Assembly: GCA_964057225.1 (NCBI GenBank)
Contig: OZ059895.1
Span: 10,230,001 to 10,294,000, forward strand
Direction of reading: 5' to 3'
DNA length: 64,000 nucleotides
Source: Auanema rhodensis
Taxonomy: Eukaryota > Nematoda > Chromadorea > Rhabditida > Rhabditidae
Below, piece by piece: positions 10,590 to 20,850 of this stretch. Made by a program: the position numbers and the translations under genes. The notes below the pieces were generated by a model. It worked only from the letters and a program-made list of their open reading frames with translations. It did no database searches and was not told where the DNA came from. Every line of letters starts with the position of its first letter. Positions within the stretch are counted from its first letter, which is position 1.

Positions 10590-10880
10590 AACTATTACAA
10601 GTAAACGGGATCGATGGCGTAGATTTGTTGAATAGTGGCGCCGCAGTCACATTAGTTCCCCTCTCAATAGTAGAGGATTGTAAGTCATGGATTGTACCAT
10701 GCACAGAAGCTCCCACCGGCGTACGAGGGACAAAGATCGATATCTTAGGTAAATTAATCTGTAACATATATCATCCTTACACAGGCAGATCAGCTAGAAT
10801 CGCATGCTATGTATGAAAGACGTGCTGCAGAGAAATTATCTTGGGATTTAATGCATTTGAGGCTTTAGGTCTGCATATCG
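10590..10880 (+). pseudogene. Retropepsin-like protease domain, copy 1
   Basis: Aspartic protease start of Pol, in the -1 frame relative to gag. The active-site motif D-S/T-G-A reads NSGAAVTLV here, with Asn encoded at 10631-10633 in place of the catalytic Asp. Flap and core follow (GVRGTKIDILGKL), then TGA at 10814-10816 in the same frame, then a REIILGFNAFEALGL stretch matching the ILGxDFL-type end of retropepsins. The Asn substitution alone would remove activity. Copy 2 carries the same Asn and the same stop. Confidence 0.8.
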
Positions 10881-12040
10881 TAAGCATCCCAAAAGAGGAT
10901 AGGCATCAAGAGATCTCTGACGTGGTAAACTCGATCTCCATGAGCACCGATCATAAAGAAAATTTAAAAGGAGTGAGTACGAATGAGGTGCCGGCTGAAC
11001 TAACAGGAAAACTAACGAGTTTGTTAAAAAGTCACGCTCCAGTTTTTGCTTCAAATCCTGGATTTTTGGGAAAAATCAAAGTTAAGCCCGCACAGATAGA
11101 TACAGGCACAAGCTCTTCATTTGCTCTTAAAGTTCAACAAGTTCCGATGAGTCTACGCCAAGAGTTAACTACGTTATTAGATTTAGAGAGAAGGAAAATA
11201 TTACGGAGCGATCCACCTCTCCTTGGACTTCTCCAATCGTACTGGTCAGAAAAAAAGATAAGAATCTACGCCTATGCGTAGATTACAGGGAGCTAAATAA
11301 AATAATCGTACCAGACCGGTACCCCCTACCAAATATTGAAGTCACTTTACAGTGCCTTGAGAACTACAGGTATTTTTCATCGGTTGATTGCTTTCAAGGG
11401 TTTTGGCAAATCCCTTTAGCAAGTTCCGCAAAGCCTAAAACGGCTTTTATAACACATAAAGGGCTGTATCATTTCAACAGGTTGTCATTTGGATTGGCAA
11501 ACAGTCCTGCCATCTTCCAGAGGGGCAGAACTGAAAGGATCCAAGATACATCCATACCTGGATGACGTCATAATAGCTACCGTCACGGCTGAGCGACATA
11601 TCCAAGTACTGGATATCCTATTCACTGTTTTTGAGAAATTTGGTGTACAGCTAAAGCCCTCCAAATGTGAATTCTTCAAGAAAAACTTAACAGTTTTAGG
11701 CCACGTTTTATCAGCGGAAGATATACGGACAGATCCAGAAAAGGTAAGAGCTATTGAGGAGTACCCGGTCCCAAAAACAGTCACCGTATTGTCCTTTTTG
11801 GGATCTCTTTCCTACTATAGGAAGTTCATTGAAAGTTTTGCAGCAAAAGCGAAACCCCTTTACAATCTCTGTATACAAGGGGAAAAGTGGGTGTGGACTT
11901 CCATGCAGGAAGAAGCTTTTCAGACATTGAAAAAGAAACTCATTGAAGCACCATTTCTTATTCAGCCTAACATAGAAGAAGCGAGATGCGGAAATAAACC
12001 ATTCATGGTATATACGGATGCTAGTATTAATATTAATTAA
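10881..12040 (+). pseudogene. Reverse transcriptase domain, frameshifted, copy 1
   Basis: RT runs in three pieces. The first is open to 11281 in the protease frame. A one-base loss near 11217 moves the true frame by one, and coding then continues through LCVDYRELNK, VDCFQGFWQIPL and FNRLSFGLANSPAIFQR, which are conserved RT blocks. A second shift with loss of several residues lies between about 11522 and 11550. The frame then returns with the catalytic YLDD box (11555-11566), the thumb motif VLGHVLS and the connection SYYRKFIESFA. It ends at YTDAS, the first RNase H Asp motif, and stops at 12038-12040 within an AT-rich insertion. The catalytic residues survive but no continuous protein can be made. 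Confidence 0.93.
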
Positions 12041-12057
12041 TATTAATAACTAATATA
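12023..12057 (+). repeat. AT-only microsatellite-like insertion in RNase H
   Basis: About 35 bases made of TATTAAT-type repeats between YTDAS and LGVGGVL, which are normally about one codon apart. It introduces stops and moves the following coding to another frame. Copy 2 ends before this point, so its age relative to the duplication is unknown. Confidence 0.75.
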
Positions 12058-13335
12058 TTAGGAGTAGGAGGAGTGCTCACACAAGAAGGAAAAGATGGCA
12101 AGTTTCATCCAATAGCTTTTTGTTTACGTACATTAACACCGTTAGAAAAGAAGTATTGCATTACGGATCTAGAGGCTTTGGCCATTGTCTTTTCAGTTGA
12201 AAGATTTCACTGTTTTTTATACGGAGTAAAAGTCTTGGTGAGAACAGATCATCAACCACTGCTATCTTTGTTGCGGGGCAATGGGACATCCAATAGAGTT
12301 ACAAGATGGGCGATGAGGTTACGATCTTACGACATCAGGATTGAATACATCCGAGGTCCAGCTAATAGAGTAGCGGATGGTCTAAGTAGAGGACCAATTG
12401 TATTGAAGAATGAGATAAAGGGTGAGTTCGACCTTTCAGAGGAGTTCATAGTAGGATCAATCACTACAACCAAAGAAAAATGGTATCACACTCATGAGGA
12501 GTGGAAACAACTCGTGAACGTATTAGGTCAGGATATGGAGATTAAAATAGAAAAGAAAACAGTTAATGCCAACGATTTCACCATAGAGGATGAAAAACTA
12601 TGTTTTATCAATGAGGATGGTAAAGTTTTGGAAGTGGTGGCGCCAGAAGAGAGAGACTCTCTTCTTAAGAAGTCCCATGCAGGTACCTGGGCAGGTCATT
12701 TTGGAGAAAAAAAGATGTTTTTGCAACTAAAGTCACACAATTTTTGGCCTTATATGCGAAAAGATATTAAGAAGTATTCAAAGACATGTACTAACTGTTT
12801 TTTGGAAAACTACTCTAAAAGTAACATACCCCCCTTAAGTCCAATTTTGACAAGCAAACCAGGAGAAATAATAGGTATGGACTTGGTCGAATTAGGTGTT
12901 ACAAGAAAAGGGAACAGGTACGGGTTGGTCATAGTAGACTATTTTTCAAAATGGGCAGAGATCTACCCAATAGAGAAAAAAACAGCTGAGAAAGTAGTGA
13001 GTAAATTCGCAGAAAAATGGGTGGAGTATGGTTGTCGCGTCCCAAAAAGGATAATATCAGACCAAGGGTTGGGGTTTGATAACGTCCTATTTAGAAAGTT
13101 AAGCGAGTTGTTTCAAATAGAATGGACCCCAACTCACGCTTATAACCCCAGGGAAAACGGTCTTGCGGAAAGGACACACAAGACGATTATATCCTCTTTG
13201 AGAAAAAAGGAATGTTTTCAGTTGGAATGGGACGTTGTTCTTCCCTTCGTTTTATTTGCTTATAATACCTCAGTGCATGCAAGCACCGGGTACAGTCCTT
13301 TCTGTGCTTTGTATGGCCATGAGCCAGGAAATTAA
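12058..13335 (+). pseudogene. RNase H plus integrase, long open part of pol, copy 1
   Basis: About 425 codons open in one frame, the best-preserved part of the element. RNase H keeps the Glu of DLEALAIV and the Asp of VRTDHQPLL and ends near RVADGLSRG. Integrase has an N-terminal zinc-binding HHCC (His 12676 and 12697, Cys 12787 and 12796), a catalytic triad Asp 12880, Asp 13060 and Glu 13168 with exactly 35 residues between the last two (DD35E), and ends GHEPGN before TAA 13333-13335. Integrase would insert the element cDNA into chromosomes. There is no start codon of its own; it was part of the Pol polyprotein and is cut off from RT by the AT insertion. Confidence 0.93.
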
Positions 13336-13583
13336 TCAGGCAAAGATATAGTAAAAATCGAGCCCCAATTAGTAAACTATAACGATTACATGATAGGGCT
13401 AGGACAGGTGTTGGAAAATGTAAGAGAAGACATTATAAAGGAAAATGGGGATACGTCTAGAAAAAGTAAAAAGAACTATGACAGGAGAAATAAAGTGAAC
13501 TCATCAGAAAAATTGGAAAAAGGAGATCCAGTTTTTTTGAAAATCCTGACGGAAGGTAAGAAAGATAAATTTAAATGTCCATA
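13336..13583 (+). pseudogene. Integrase C-terminal tail, truncated at satellite junction
   Basis: Same frame as the integrase after one stop (13333-13335). It contains basic helices (KSKKNYDRRNK) and the GDPVFLKI ... KDKFKCPY segment, the GPY/F-like small barrel that ends many Gypsy integrases. Coding is lost immediately after it, where the sequence becomes inverted C-type satellite. The chromodomain (if any), 3' untranslated region and 3' LTR are missing. Confidence 0.85.
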
Positions 13584-15578
13584 TACTATGGATATATGCT
13601 TACAAAACCTAATTTATATCATCTAACAGTTTATTCTGAGTTGAGTGAGATGTTGCCCATAATGTTAAGACTGAAAATAAAAGTAATGCATTATTTAGTT
13701 TTTCTTAAAAATCGAACAAAATAGCAACTTGAGCCCGCCGGAAAATATGATTAATATATTTCTGTGCTAACAAAATTTGTTTTACTTTTTTAATCAACTA
13801 ATTCTCAGTGTAATGAGATGTAGCACGTACTTCTATGGACAGAAAATAAAAATTTTAGAATATTTAATTTTTCATAAAAATCAAACGAAATAGCAAGTTG
13901 AGCCCGCCGGAAAATATGATTAATATGGTTCTGTGCTAACAAAATTTGTTTTGCCTTTTCAATCAACTAATTCTTAGTTTAATGAGATGTAGCACGTTTT
14001 TCTAGGACAAGAAATAAAAAATTTAGAATATTTAATTTTTCATAAAAATCAAACGAAATAGCAAGTTGAACCCGCCGCAAAACATGATTACTATGGATAT
14101 ATGCTCACAAAACCTAATTTATATTATCAAACAGTTGATTTTGAGTTGAGTAAGATGTTGCACGTATTTCTAGGGCTAAAAATAAACATTTTAAAATTTT
14201 TATTTTTTCATGAAAATCGAACAAAATAGCAACTTGAGCCCGCCTTAAAATATGATTAATATGTTTCTGGGCTAACAAAATCGGTTTTACTTTTTCAATT
14301 ATTTAATTTTCAAATTTTCTTAGATAATAAGATGTTGCACGTATTTCTGAGGCTAAAAATAAACATTTTAAAATTTTTATTTTTTCATGAAAATCGAACA
14401 AAATAGCAACTTGAGCCCGCCGGAAAATATGATTAATATGGTTCTGTGCTAACAAAATTTGTTTTGCCTTTTCAATCAACTAATTCTTAGTTTAATGAGA
14501 TGTAGCACGTTTTTCTAGGACAAGAAATAAAAAATTTAGAATATTTAATTTTTCATAAAAATCAAACGAAATAGCAAGTTGAACCCGCCGCAAAACATGA
14601 TTACTATGGATATATGCTCACAAAACCTAATTATTGTTATCAAACAGTTGATTTTGAGTTGAGTAAGATGTTGCACGTATTTCTAGGGCTAAAAATAAAC
14701 ATTTTAAAATTTTCAATTTTACATAAAAATCGAACAAAATAGCAACTTGAGCCCGCCGTAAAATATGATTAATATGTTTCTGTGCTAACAAAATCTGTTT
14801 CATTTTTTCAATCATTTAATTTTCAAATTTTCTTAGATAATATGATGTTGCACGTATTTCTAGGGCTAAAAATAAACATTTTAAAATTTTTATTTTTTCA
14901 TGAAAATCGAACAAAATAGCAACTTGAGCCCGCCGGAAAATATGATTAATATGGTTCTGTGCTAACAAAATTTGTTTTGCCTTTTCAATCAACTAATTCT
15001 TAGTTTAATGAGAAGTAGCACGTTTTTCTAGGACAAGAAATAAAAAATTTAGAATATTTAATTTTTCATAAAAATCAAACGAAATAGCAAGTTGAACCCG
15101 CCGCAAAACATGATTACTATGGATATATGCTCACAAAACCTAATTTATATTATCAAACAGTTGATTTTGAGTTGAGTAAGATGTTGCACGTATTTCTAGG
15201 GCTAAAAATAAACATTTTAAAATTTTTATTTTTTCATGAAAATCGAACAAAATAGCAACTTGAGCCCGCCTTAAAATATGATTAATATGTTTCTGGGCTA
15301 ACAAAATCGGTTTTACTTTTTCAATTATTTAATTTTCAAATTTTCTTAGATAATAAGATGTTGCACGTATTTCTGAGGCTAAAAATAAACATTTTAAAAT
15401 TTTTATTTTTTCATGAAAATCGAACAAAATAGCAACTTTAGCCCGCCGGAAAATATGATTAATATGGTTCTGTGTTAACAAATTTGTTTTGCCTTTTCAA
15501 TCAACTAATTCTTAGTTTAATGAGATGTAGCACGTATTTCTAGGACAAGAAATAAAATTTTTAGAATATTTAATTTTT
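13584..15578 (-). repeat. Inverted satellite block next to the truncated retrotransposon
   Basis: About 2 kb of the same A/B/C satellite but reverse-complemented relative to the rest of the window. Position x here pairs with about 34305 minus x, that is, with roughly 18727-20720. Exact paired variants include CTGGGCTAAC (15294 on) with GTTAGCCCAG (19002 on), TTTCTGAGGCT (near 14345 and 15370) with AGCCTCAGAAA, and CACGTTTTTCTAGG with CCTAGAAAAACGTG. Register drifts by a few bases. The first 150 bases after the retrotransposon are the most diverged. The right switch at 15578/15579 goes straight back to plus-strand C satellite in an AT-rich stretch. Confidence 0.95.
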
Positions 15579-16253
15579 AATAATATAAATTAGGTTTTGT
15601 GAGCATATATCCATAGTAATCATGTTTTGCGGCGGGTTCAACTTGCTATTTCGTTTGATTTTTATGAAAAATTAAATATTCTAAGACTTTTATTTCTTGT
15701 CCTAGAAATACGTGCTACATCTCATTAAACTAAGAATTAGTTGATTGCGAAGGCAAAACAAATTTTGTTAGCACAGAACCATATTAATCATATTTTCCGG
15801 CGGGCTCAAGTTGCTATTTTGTTCGATTTTCATGAAAAAATAAAAATTTTAAAATGTTTATTTTTAGCCCTAGAAATACGTGCAACATCTTATTATCTAA
15901 GAAAATTTGAAAGATAAATAATTGAAAAAGTAAAACAGATTTTGTTAGCACAGAAACATATTAATCATATTTTAAGGCGGGCTCAAGTTGCTATTTTGTT
16001 CGATTTTCATGAAAAAATAGAAATTTTAAAATGTTTATTTTTAGCCCTAGAAATACGTGCAACATCTTACTCAACTCAAAATCAACTGTTTGATAATATA
16101 AATTAGGTTTGGTGAGCATATATCCATAGCAATCATGTTTTGCGGCGAGTTCAACTTGCTATTTCGTTTGATTTTTATGAAAAATTAAATATTCTAAAAA
16201 TTTTATTTCTTGTCCTAGAAATACGTGCTACATCTCATTAAACTAAGAATTAG

Positions 16254-17951
16254 TTGATTGAGAAGGCAAAACAAATTTTGTTAGCACAGAACCATATTAA
16301 TCATATTTTCCGGCGGGCTCAAGTTGCTATTTTGCTCGATTTTCATGAAAAAATAAAAATTTTAAAATGTTTATTTTTAGCTCTAGAAATACGTGCAACA
16401 TCTTACTCAACTCAAAATCAACTGTTTGATAATATAAATTAGATTTTGTGAGCATATATCCATAGTAATCATGTTTTGCGGCGGGTTCAACTTGCTATTT
16501 CGTTTGATTTTTATGAAAAATTAAATATTCTAAAAATTTAATTTCTTGTCCTAGAAATACGTGCTACATCTCTTTAAACTAAGAATTAGTTGATTGAGAA
16601 GGCAAAACAAATTTTGTTAGCACAGAACCATATTAATCATATTTTCCGGCGGGCTTAAGTTGCTATTTTGTTCGATTTTCATGAAAAAATAAAAGTTTTA
16701 AAATGTTTATTTTTAGCCCTAGAAATACGTGCAACATCTTATTATCTAAGAAAACTTGAAAATTAAATGATTGAAAAAGTAAAACAGATTTTGTTAGCAC
16801 AGAAACATATTAATCATATTTTAAGGCGGGCTCAAGTTGCTATTTTGTTCGATTTTCATGAAAAAATAAAAATTTTAAAATGTTTATTTTTAGCTCTAGA
16901 AATACGTGCAACATCTTACTCAACTCAAAATCAACTGTTTGATAATATAAATTAGATTTTGTGAGCATATATCCATAGTAATCATGTTTTGCGGCGGGTT
17001 CAACTTGCTATTTCGTTTGATTTTTATGAAAAATTAAATATTCTAAAAATTTTATTTCTTGTCCTAGAAATACGTGCTACATCTCATTAAACTAAGAATT
17101 AGTTGATTGAGAAGGCAAAACAAATTTTGTTAGCACAGAACCATATTAATCATATTTTCCGGCGGGCTCAAGTTGCTATTTTGCTCGATTTTCATGAAAA
17201 AATAAAAATTTTAAAATGTTTATTTTTAGCTCTAGAAATACGTGCAACATCTTACTCAACTCAAAATCAACTGTTTGATAATATAAATTAGATTTTGTGA
17301 GCATATATCCATAGTAATCATGTTTTGCGGCGGGTTCAACTTGCTATTTCGTTTGATTTTTATGAAAAATTAAATATTCTAAAAATTTAATTTCTTGTCC
17401 TAGAAATACGTGCTACATCTCTTTAAACTAAGAATTAGTTGATTGAGAAGGCAAAACAAATTTTGTTAGCACAGAACCATATTAATCATATTTTCCGGCG
17501 GGCTTAAGTTGCTATTTTGTTCGATTTTCATGAAAAAATAAAAGTTTTAAAATGTTTATTTTTAGCCCTAGAAATACGTGCAACATCTTATTATCTAAGA
17601 AAACTTGAAAATTAAATGATTGAAAAAGTAAAACAGATTTTGTTAGCACAGAAACATATTAATCATATTTTAAGGCGGGCTCAAGTTGCTATTTTGTTCG
17701 ATTATCATGAAAAAATAAAAATTTTAAAATGTTTATTTTTAGCCCTAGAAATACGTGCAACATCTTACTCAACTCAAAATCAACTGTTTGATAACAATAA
17801 TTAGGTTTTGTGAGCATATATCCATAGTAATCATGTTTTGCGGCGGGTTCAACTTGCTATTTCGTTTGATTTTTATGAAAAATTAAATATTCTAAAAATT
17901 TTATTTCTTGTCCTAGAAATACGTGCTACATCTCATTAAACTAAGAATTAG
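16254..17951 (+). repeat. Tandem 849-bp unit, two copies
   Basis: 16254-17102 and 17103-17951 are near-identical A-C-A-B-C units, sharing the rare TTTTGCTCGATTTTC variant (near 16331 and 17180) and AAAAATTTAATTTCTTG. Confidence 0.85.
16767..16934 (+). repeat. Reference B monomer (168 bp before a C)
   Basis: Typical B monomer, close to A but with AAAGTAAAACAGATTTTG at the start, AGAAACATATT where A has AGAACCATATT, and TTTTAAGGCGGG where A has TTTTCCGGCGGG. B usually sits between A and C. When B follows B the spacing is 177 bp. Confidence 0.88.
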
Positions 17952-18789
17952 TTGATTGAAAAGGCAAAACAAATTTTGTTAGCACAGAACCATATTAATC
18001 ATATTTTCCGGCGGGCTCAAGTTGCTATTTTGTTCGATTTTCATGAAAAAATAAAAATTTTAAAATGTTTATTTTTAGCCCTAGAAATACGTGCAACATC
18101 TTACTCAACTCAAAATTAACTGTTTGATAATATTAATTAGGTTTTGTGAGCATATATCCATAGTAATCATGTTTTGCGGCGGGTTCAACTTGCTATTTCG
18201 TTTGATTTTTATGAAAAATTAAATATTCTAAGACTTTTATTTCTTGTCCTAGAAATACGTGCTACATCTCATTAAACTAAGAATTAGTTGATTGAAGAGG
18301 CAAAACAAATTTTGTTAGCACAGAACCATATTAATCATATTTTCCGGCGGGCTCAAGTTGCAATTTTGTTCGATTTTCATGAAAAAATAAAAATTTTAAA
18401 ATGTTTATTTTTAGCCCTAGAAATACGTGCAACATCTTATTATCTAAGAAAATTTGAAAATTAAATAATTGAAAAAGTAAAACAGATTTTGTTAGCACAG
18501 AAACATATTAATCATATTTTAAGGCGGGCTCAAGTTGCTATTTTGTTCGATTTTCATGAAAAAATAAAAATTTTAAAATGTTTATTTTTAGCCTTAGAAA
18601 TACGTGCAACATCTTACTCAACTCAAAATCAACTGTTTGATAATATAAATTAGGTTTTGTGAGCATATATCCATAGTAATCATGTTTTGCGGCGGGTTCA
18701 ACTTGCTATTTCGTTTGATTTTTATGAAAAATTAAATATTCTTAATTTTTTATTTCTTGTCCTAGAAATACGTGCTACATCTCATTAAA

Positions 18790-20850
18790 CTAAGAATTAG
18801 TTGATTGAAAAGGCAAAACAAATTTGTTAACACAGAACCATATTAATCATATTTTCCGGCGGGCTAAAGTTGCTATTTTGTTCGATTTTCATGAAAAAAT
18901 AAAAATTTTAAAATGTTTATTTTTAGCCTCAGAAATACGTGCAACATCTTATTATCTAAGAAAATTTGAAAATTAAATAATTGAAAAAGTAAAACCGATT
19001 TTGTTAGCCCAGAAACATATTAATCATATTTTAAGGCGGGCTCAAGTTGCTATTTTGTTCGATTTTCATGAAAAAATAAAAATTTTAAAATGTTTATTTT
19101 TAGCCCTAGAAATACGTGCAACATCTTACTCAACTCAAAATCAACTGTTTGATAATATAAATTAGGTTTTGTGAGCATATATCCATAGTAATCATGTTTT
19201 GCGGCGGGTTCAACTTGCTATTTCGTTTGATTTTTATGAAAAATTAAATATTCTAAAAATTTTATTTCTTGTCCTAGAAAAACGTGCTACATCTCATTAA
19301 ACTAAGAATTAGTTGATTAAAAAGGCAAAACAAATTTTGTTAGCACAGAACCATATTAATCATATTTTCCGGCGGGCTCAAGTTGCTAATTTGTTCGATT
19401 TTCATGAAAAAATAAAAGTTTTAAAATGTTTATTTTTAGCCCTAGAAATACGTGCAACATCTTATTATCTAAGAAAATTTGAAAATTAAATAATTGAAAA
19501 AGTAAAACAGATTTTGTTAGCCCAGAAACATATTAATCATATTTTAAGGCGGGCTCAAGTTGCTATTTTGTTCGATTTTCATGAAAAAATAAAAATTTTA
19601 AAATGTTTATTTTTAGCCCTAGAAATACGTGCAACATCTTACTCAACCCAAAATCAACTGTTTGATAATATAAATTAGGTTTTGTGAGCATATATCCATA
19701 GCAATCATGTTTTGCGGCGGGTTCAACTTGCTATTTCGTTTGATTTTTATGAAAAATTAAATATTCTAAAAATTTTATTTCTTGTCCTAGAAATACGTGC
19801 TACATCTCATTAAACTGAGAATTAGTTGATTGAAAAGGCAAAACAAATTTGTTAACACAGAACCATATTAATCATATTTTCCGGCGGGCTAAAGTTGCTA
19901 TTTTGTTCGATTTTCATGAAAAAATAAAAATTTTAAAATGTTTATTTTTAGCCTCAGAAATACGTGCAACATCTTATTATCTAAGAAAATTTGAAAATTA
20001 AATAATTGAAAAAGTAAAACCGATTTTGTTAGCCCAGAAACATATTAATCATATTTTAAGGCGGGCTCAAGTTGCTATTTTGTTCGATTTTCATGAAAAA
20101 ATAAAAATTTTAAAATGTTTATTTTTAGCCCTAGAAATACGTGCAACATCTTACTCAACTCAAAATCAACTGTTTGATAATATAAATTAGGTTTTGTGAG
20201 CATATATCCATAGTAATCATGTTTTGCGGCGGGTTCAACTTGCTATTTCGTTTGATTTTTATGAAAAATTAAATATTCTAAAAATTTTATTTCTTGTCCT
20301 AGAAAAACGTGCTACATCTCATTAAACTAAGAATTAGTTGATTAAAAAGGCAAAACAAATTTTGTTAGCACAGAACCATATTAATCATATTTTCCGGCGG
20401 GCTCAAGTTGCTAATTTGTTCGATTTTCATGAAAAAATAAAAGTTTTAAAATGTTTATTTTTAGCCCTAGAAATACGTGCAACATCTTATTATCTAAGAA
20501 AATTTGAAAATTAAATAATTGAAAAAGTAAAACAGATTTTGTTAGCCCAGAAACATATTAATCATATTTTAAGGCGGGCTCAAGTTGCTATTTTGTTCGA
20601 TTTTCATGAAAAAATAAAAATTTTAAAATGTTTATTTTTAGCCCTAGAAATACGTGCAACATCTTACTCAACCCAAAATCAACTGTTTGATAATATAAAT
20701 TAGGTTTTGTGAGCATATATCCATAGCAATCATGTTTTGCGGCGGGTTCAACTTGCTATTTCGTTTGATTTTTATGAAAAATTAAATATTCTAAAAATTT
20801 TATTTCTTGTCCTAGAAATACGTGCTACATCTCATTAAACTGAGAATTAG
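18790..20850 (+). repeat. Tandem block repeated at 1025 bp
   Basis: About 1 kb (two trimers minus one base) occurs twice. TTTGTTAACACAG at 18823 recurs at 19848, ACCGATTTTGTTAGCCCAG recurs one period on, as do GATTAAAAAGGC (19315/20340) and ACTCAACCCAAAATC (near 19640/20665). A third partial copy with the same variants starts near 21888. One-base loss (AAATTTG for AAATTTTG) makes the period 1025, not 1026. Confidence 0.85.

Larger units (their letters stand above)
8850..10604 (+). pseudogene. gag: Gag C-terminal part with zinc knuckle, interrupted by hAT
   Basis: Gag-like coding resumes downstream of the foreign segment, in a different frame from the N-terminal part. It continues through stops TAG 9003-9005 and TAA 9189-9191, is split by the hAT (9250-10402 plus duplicated target) and ends at TAA 10602-10604. 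The nucleocapsid part has one CCHC zinc knuckle, CFTCGEVGHPKFTC, at 10473-10514 (C-X2-C-X4-H-X4-C), which binds element RNA in this family. The insertion adds 1161 bp, a multiple of three, so the outer frame is kept. Protease follows in the -1 frame, as expected for a Gag-Pol frameshift, but no canonical slippery heptamer is visible in the overlap. Confidence 0.8.
7280..13583 (+). mobile_element. Ty3/Gypsy-type LTR retrotransposon copy 1, decayed, 3'-truncated
   Basis: Order: 5' LTR, primer binding site, gag, protease, reverse transcriptase, RNase H, integrase. Integrase downstream of RNase H is the Ty3/Gypsy order. The left edge is a clean TG at 7280 inside a C monomer. The right edge lies in the integrase C-terminal region, where coding sequence passes into inverted satellite at about 13583/13584, so there is no 3' LTR and no second target-site copy. 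Lesions: stops in gag at 9003 and 9189, an antisense foreign insertion at about 8620-8850, a nested hAT at 9250-10402, protease Asp to Asn at 10631, a stop at 10814, a frameshift near 11217, loss and shift just before the YLDD box, an AT-rich insertion at 12023-12057 and a stop at 13333. It cannot make a complete Pol. Confidence 0.95.

Noticed and set aside
10559-10604. Programmed -1 slippery site at the gag/pro overlap
   Set aside because: The frame relation fits a -1 shift but no X-XXY-YYZ heptamer is visible in the gag frame here.
7280-13583. Endogenous retrovirus with envelope gene
   Set aside because: The element is truncated within the integrase C-terminus and no envelope-like frame is present; copy 2 ends earlier.
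13584-15578. A 3' LTR for retrotransposon copy 1
   Set aside because: The sequence after the integrase is inverted satellite with no match to 7280-7634.
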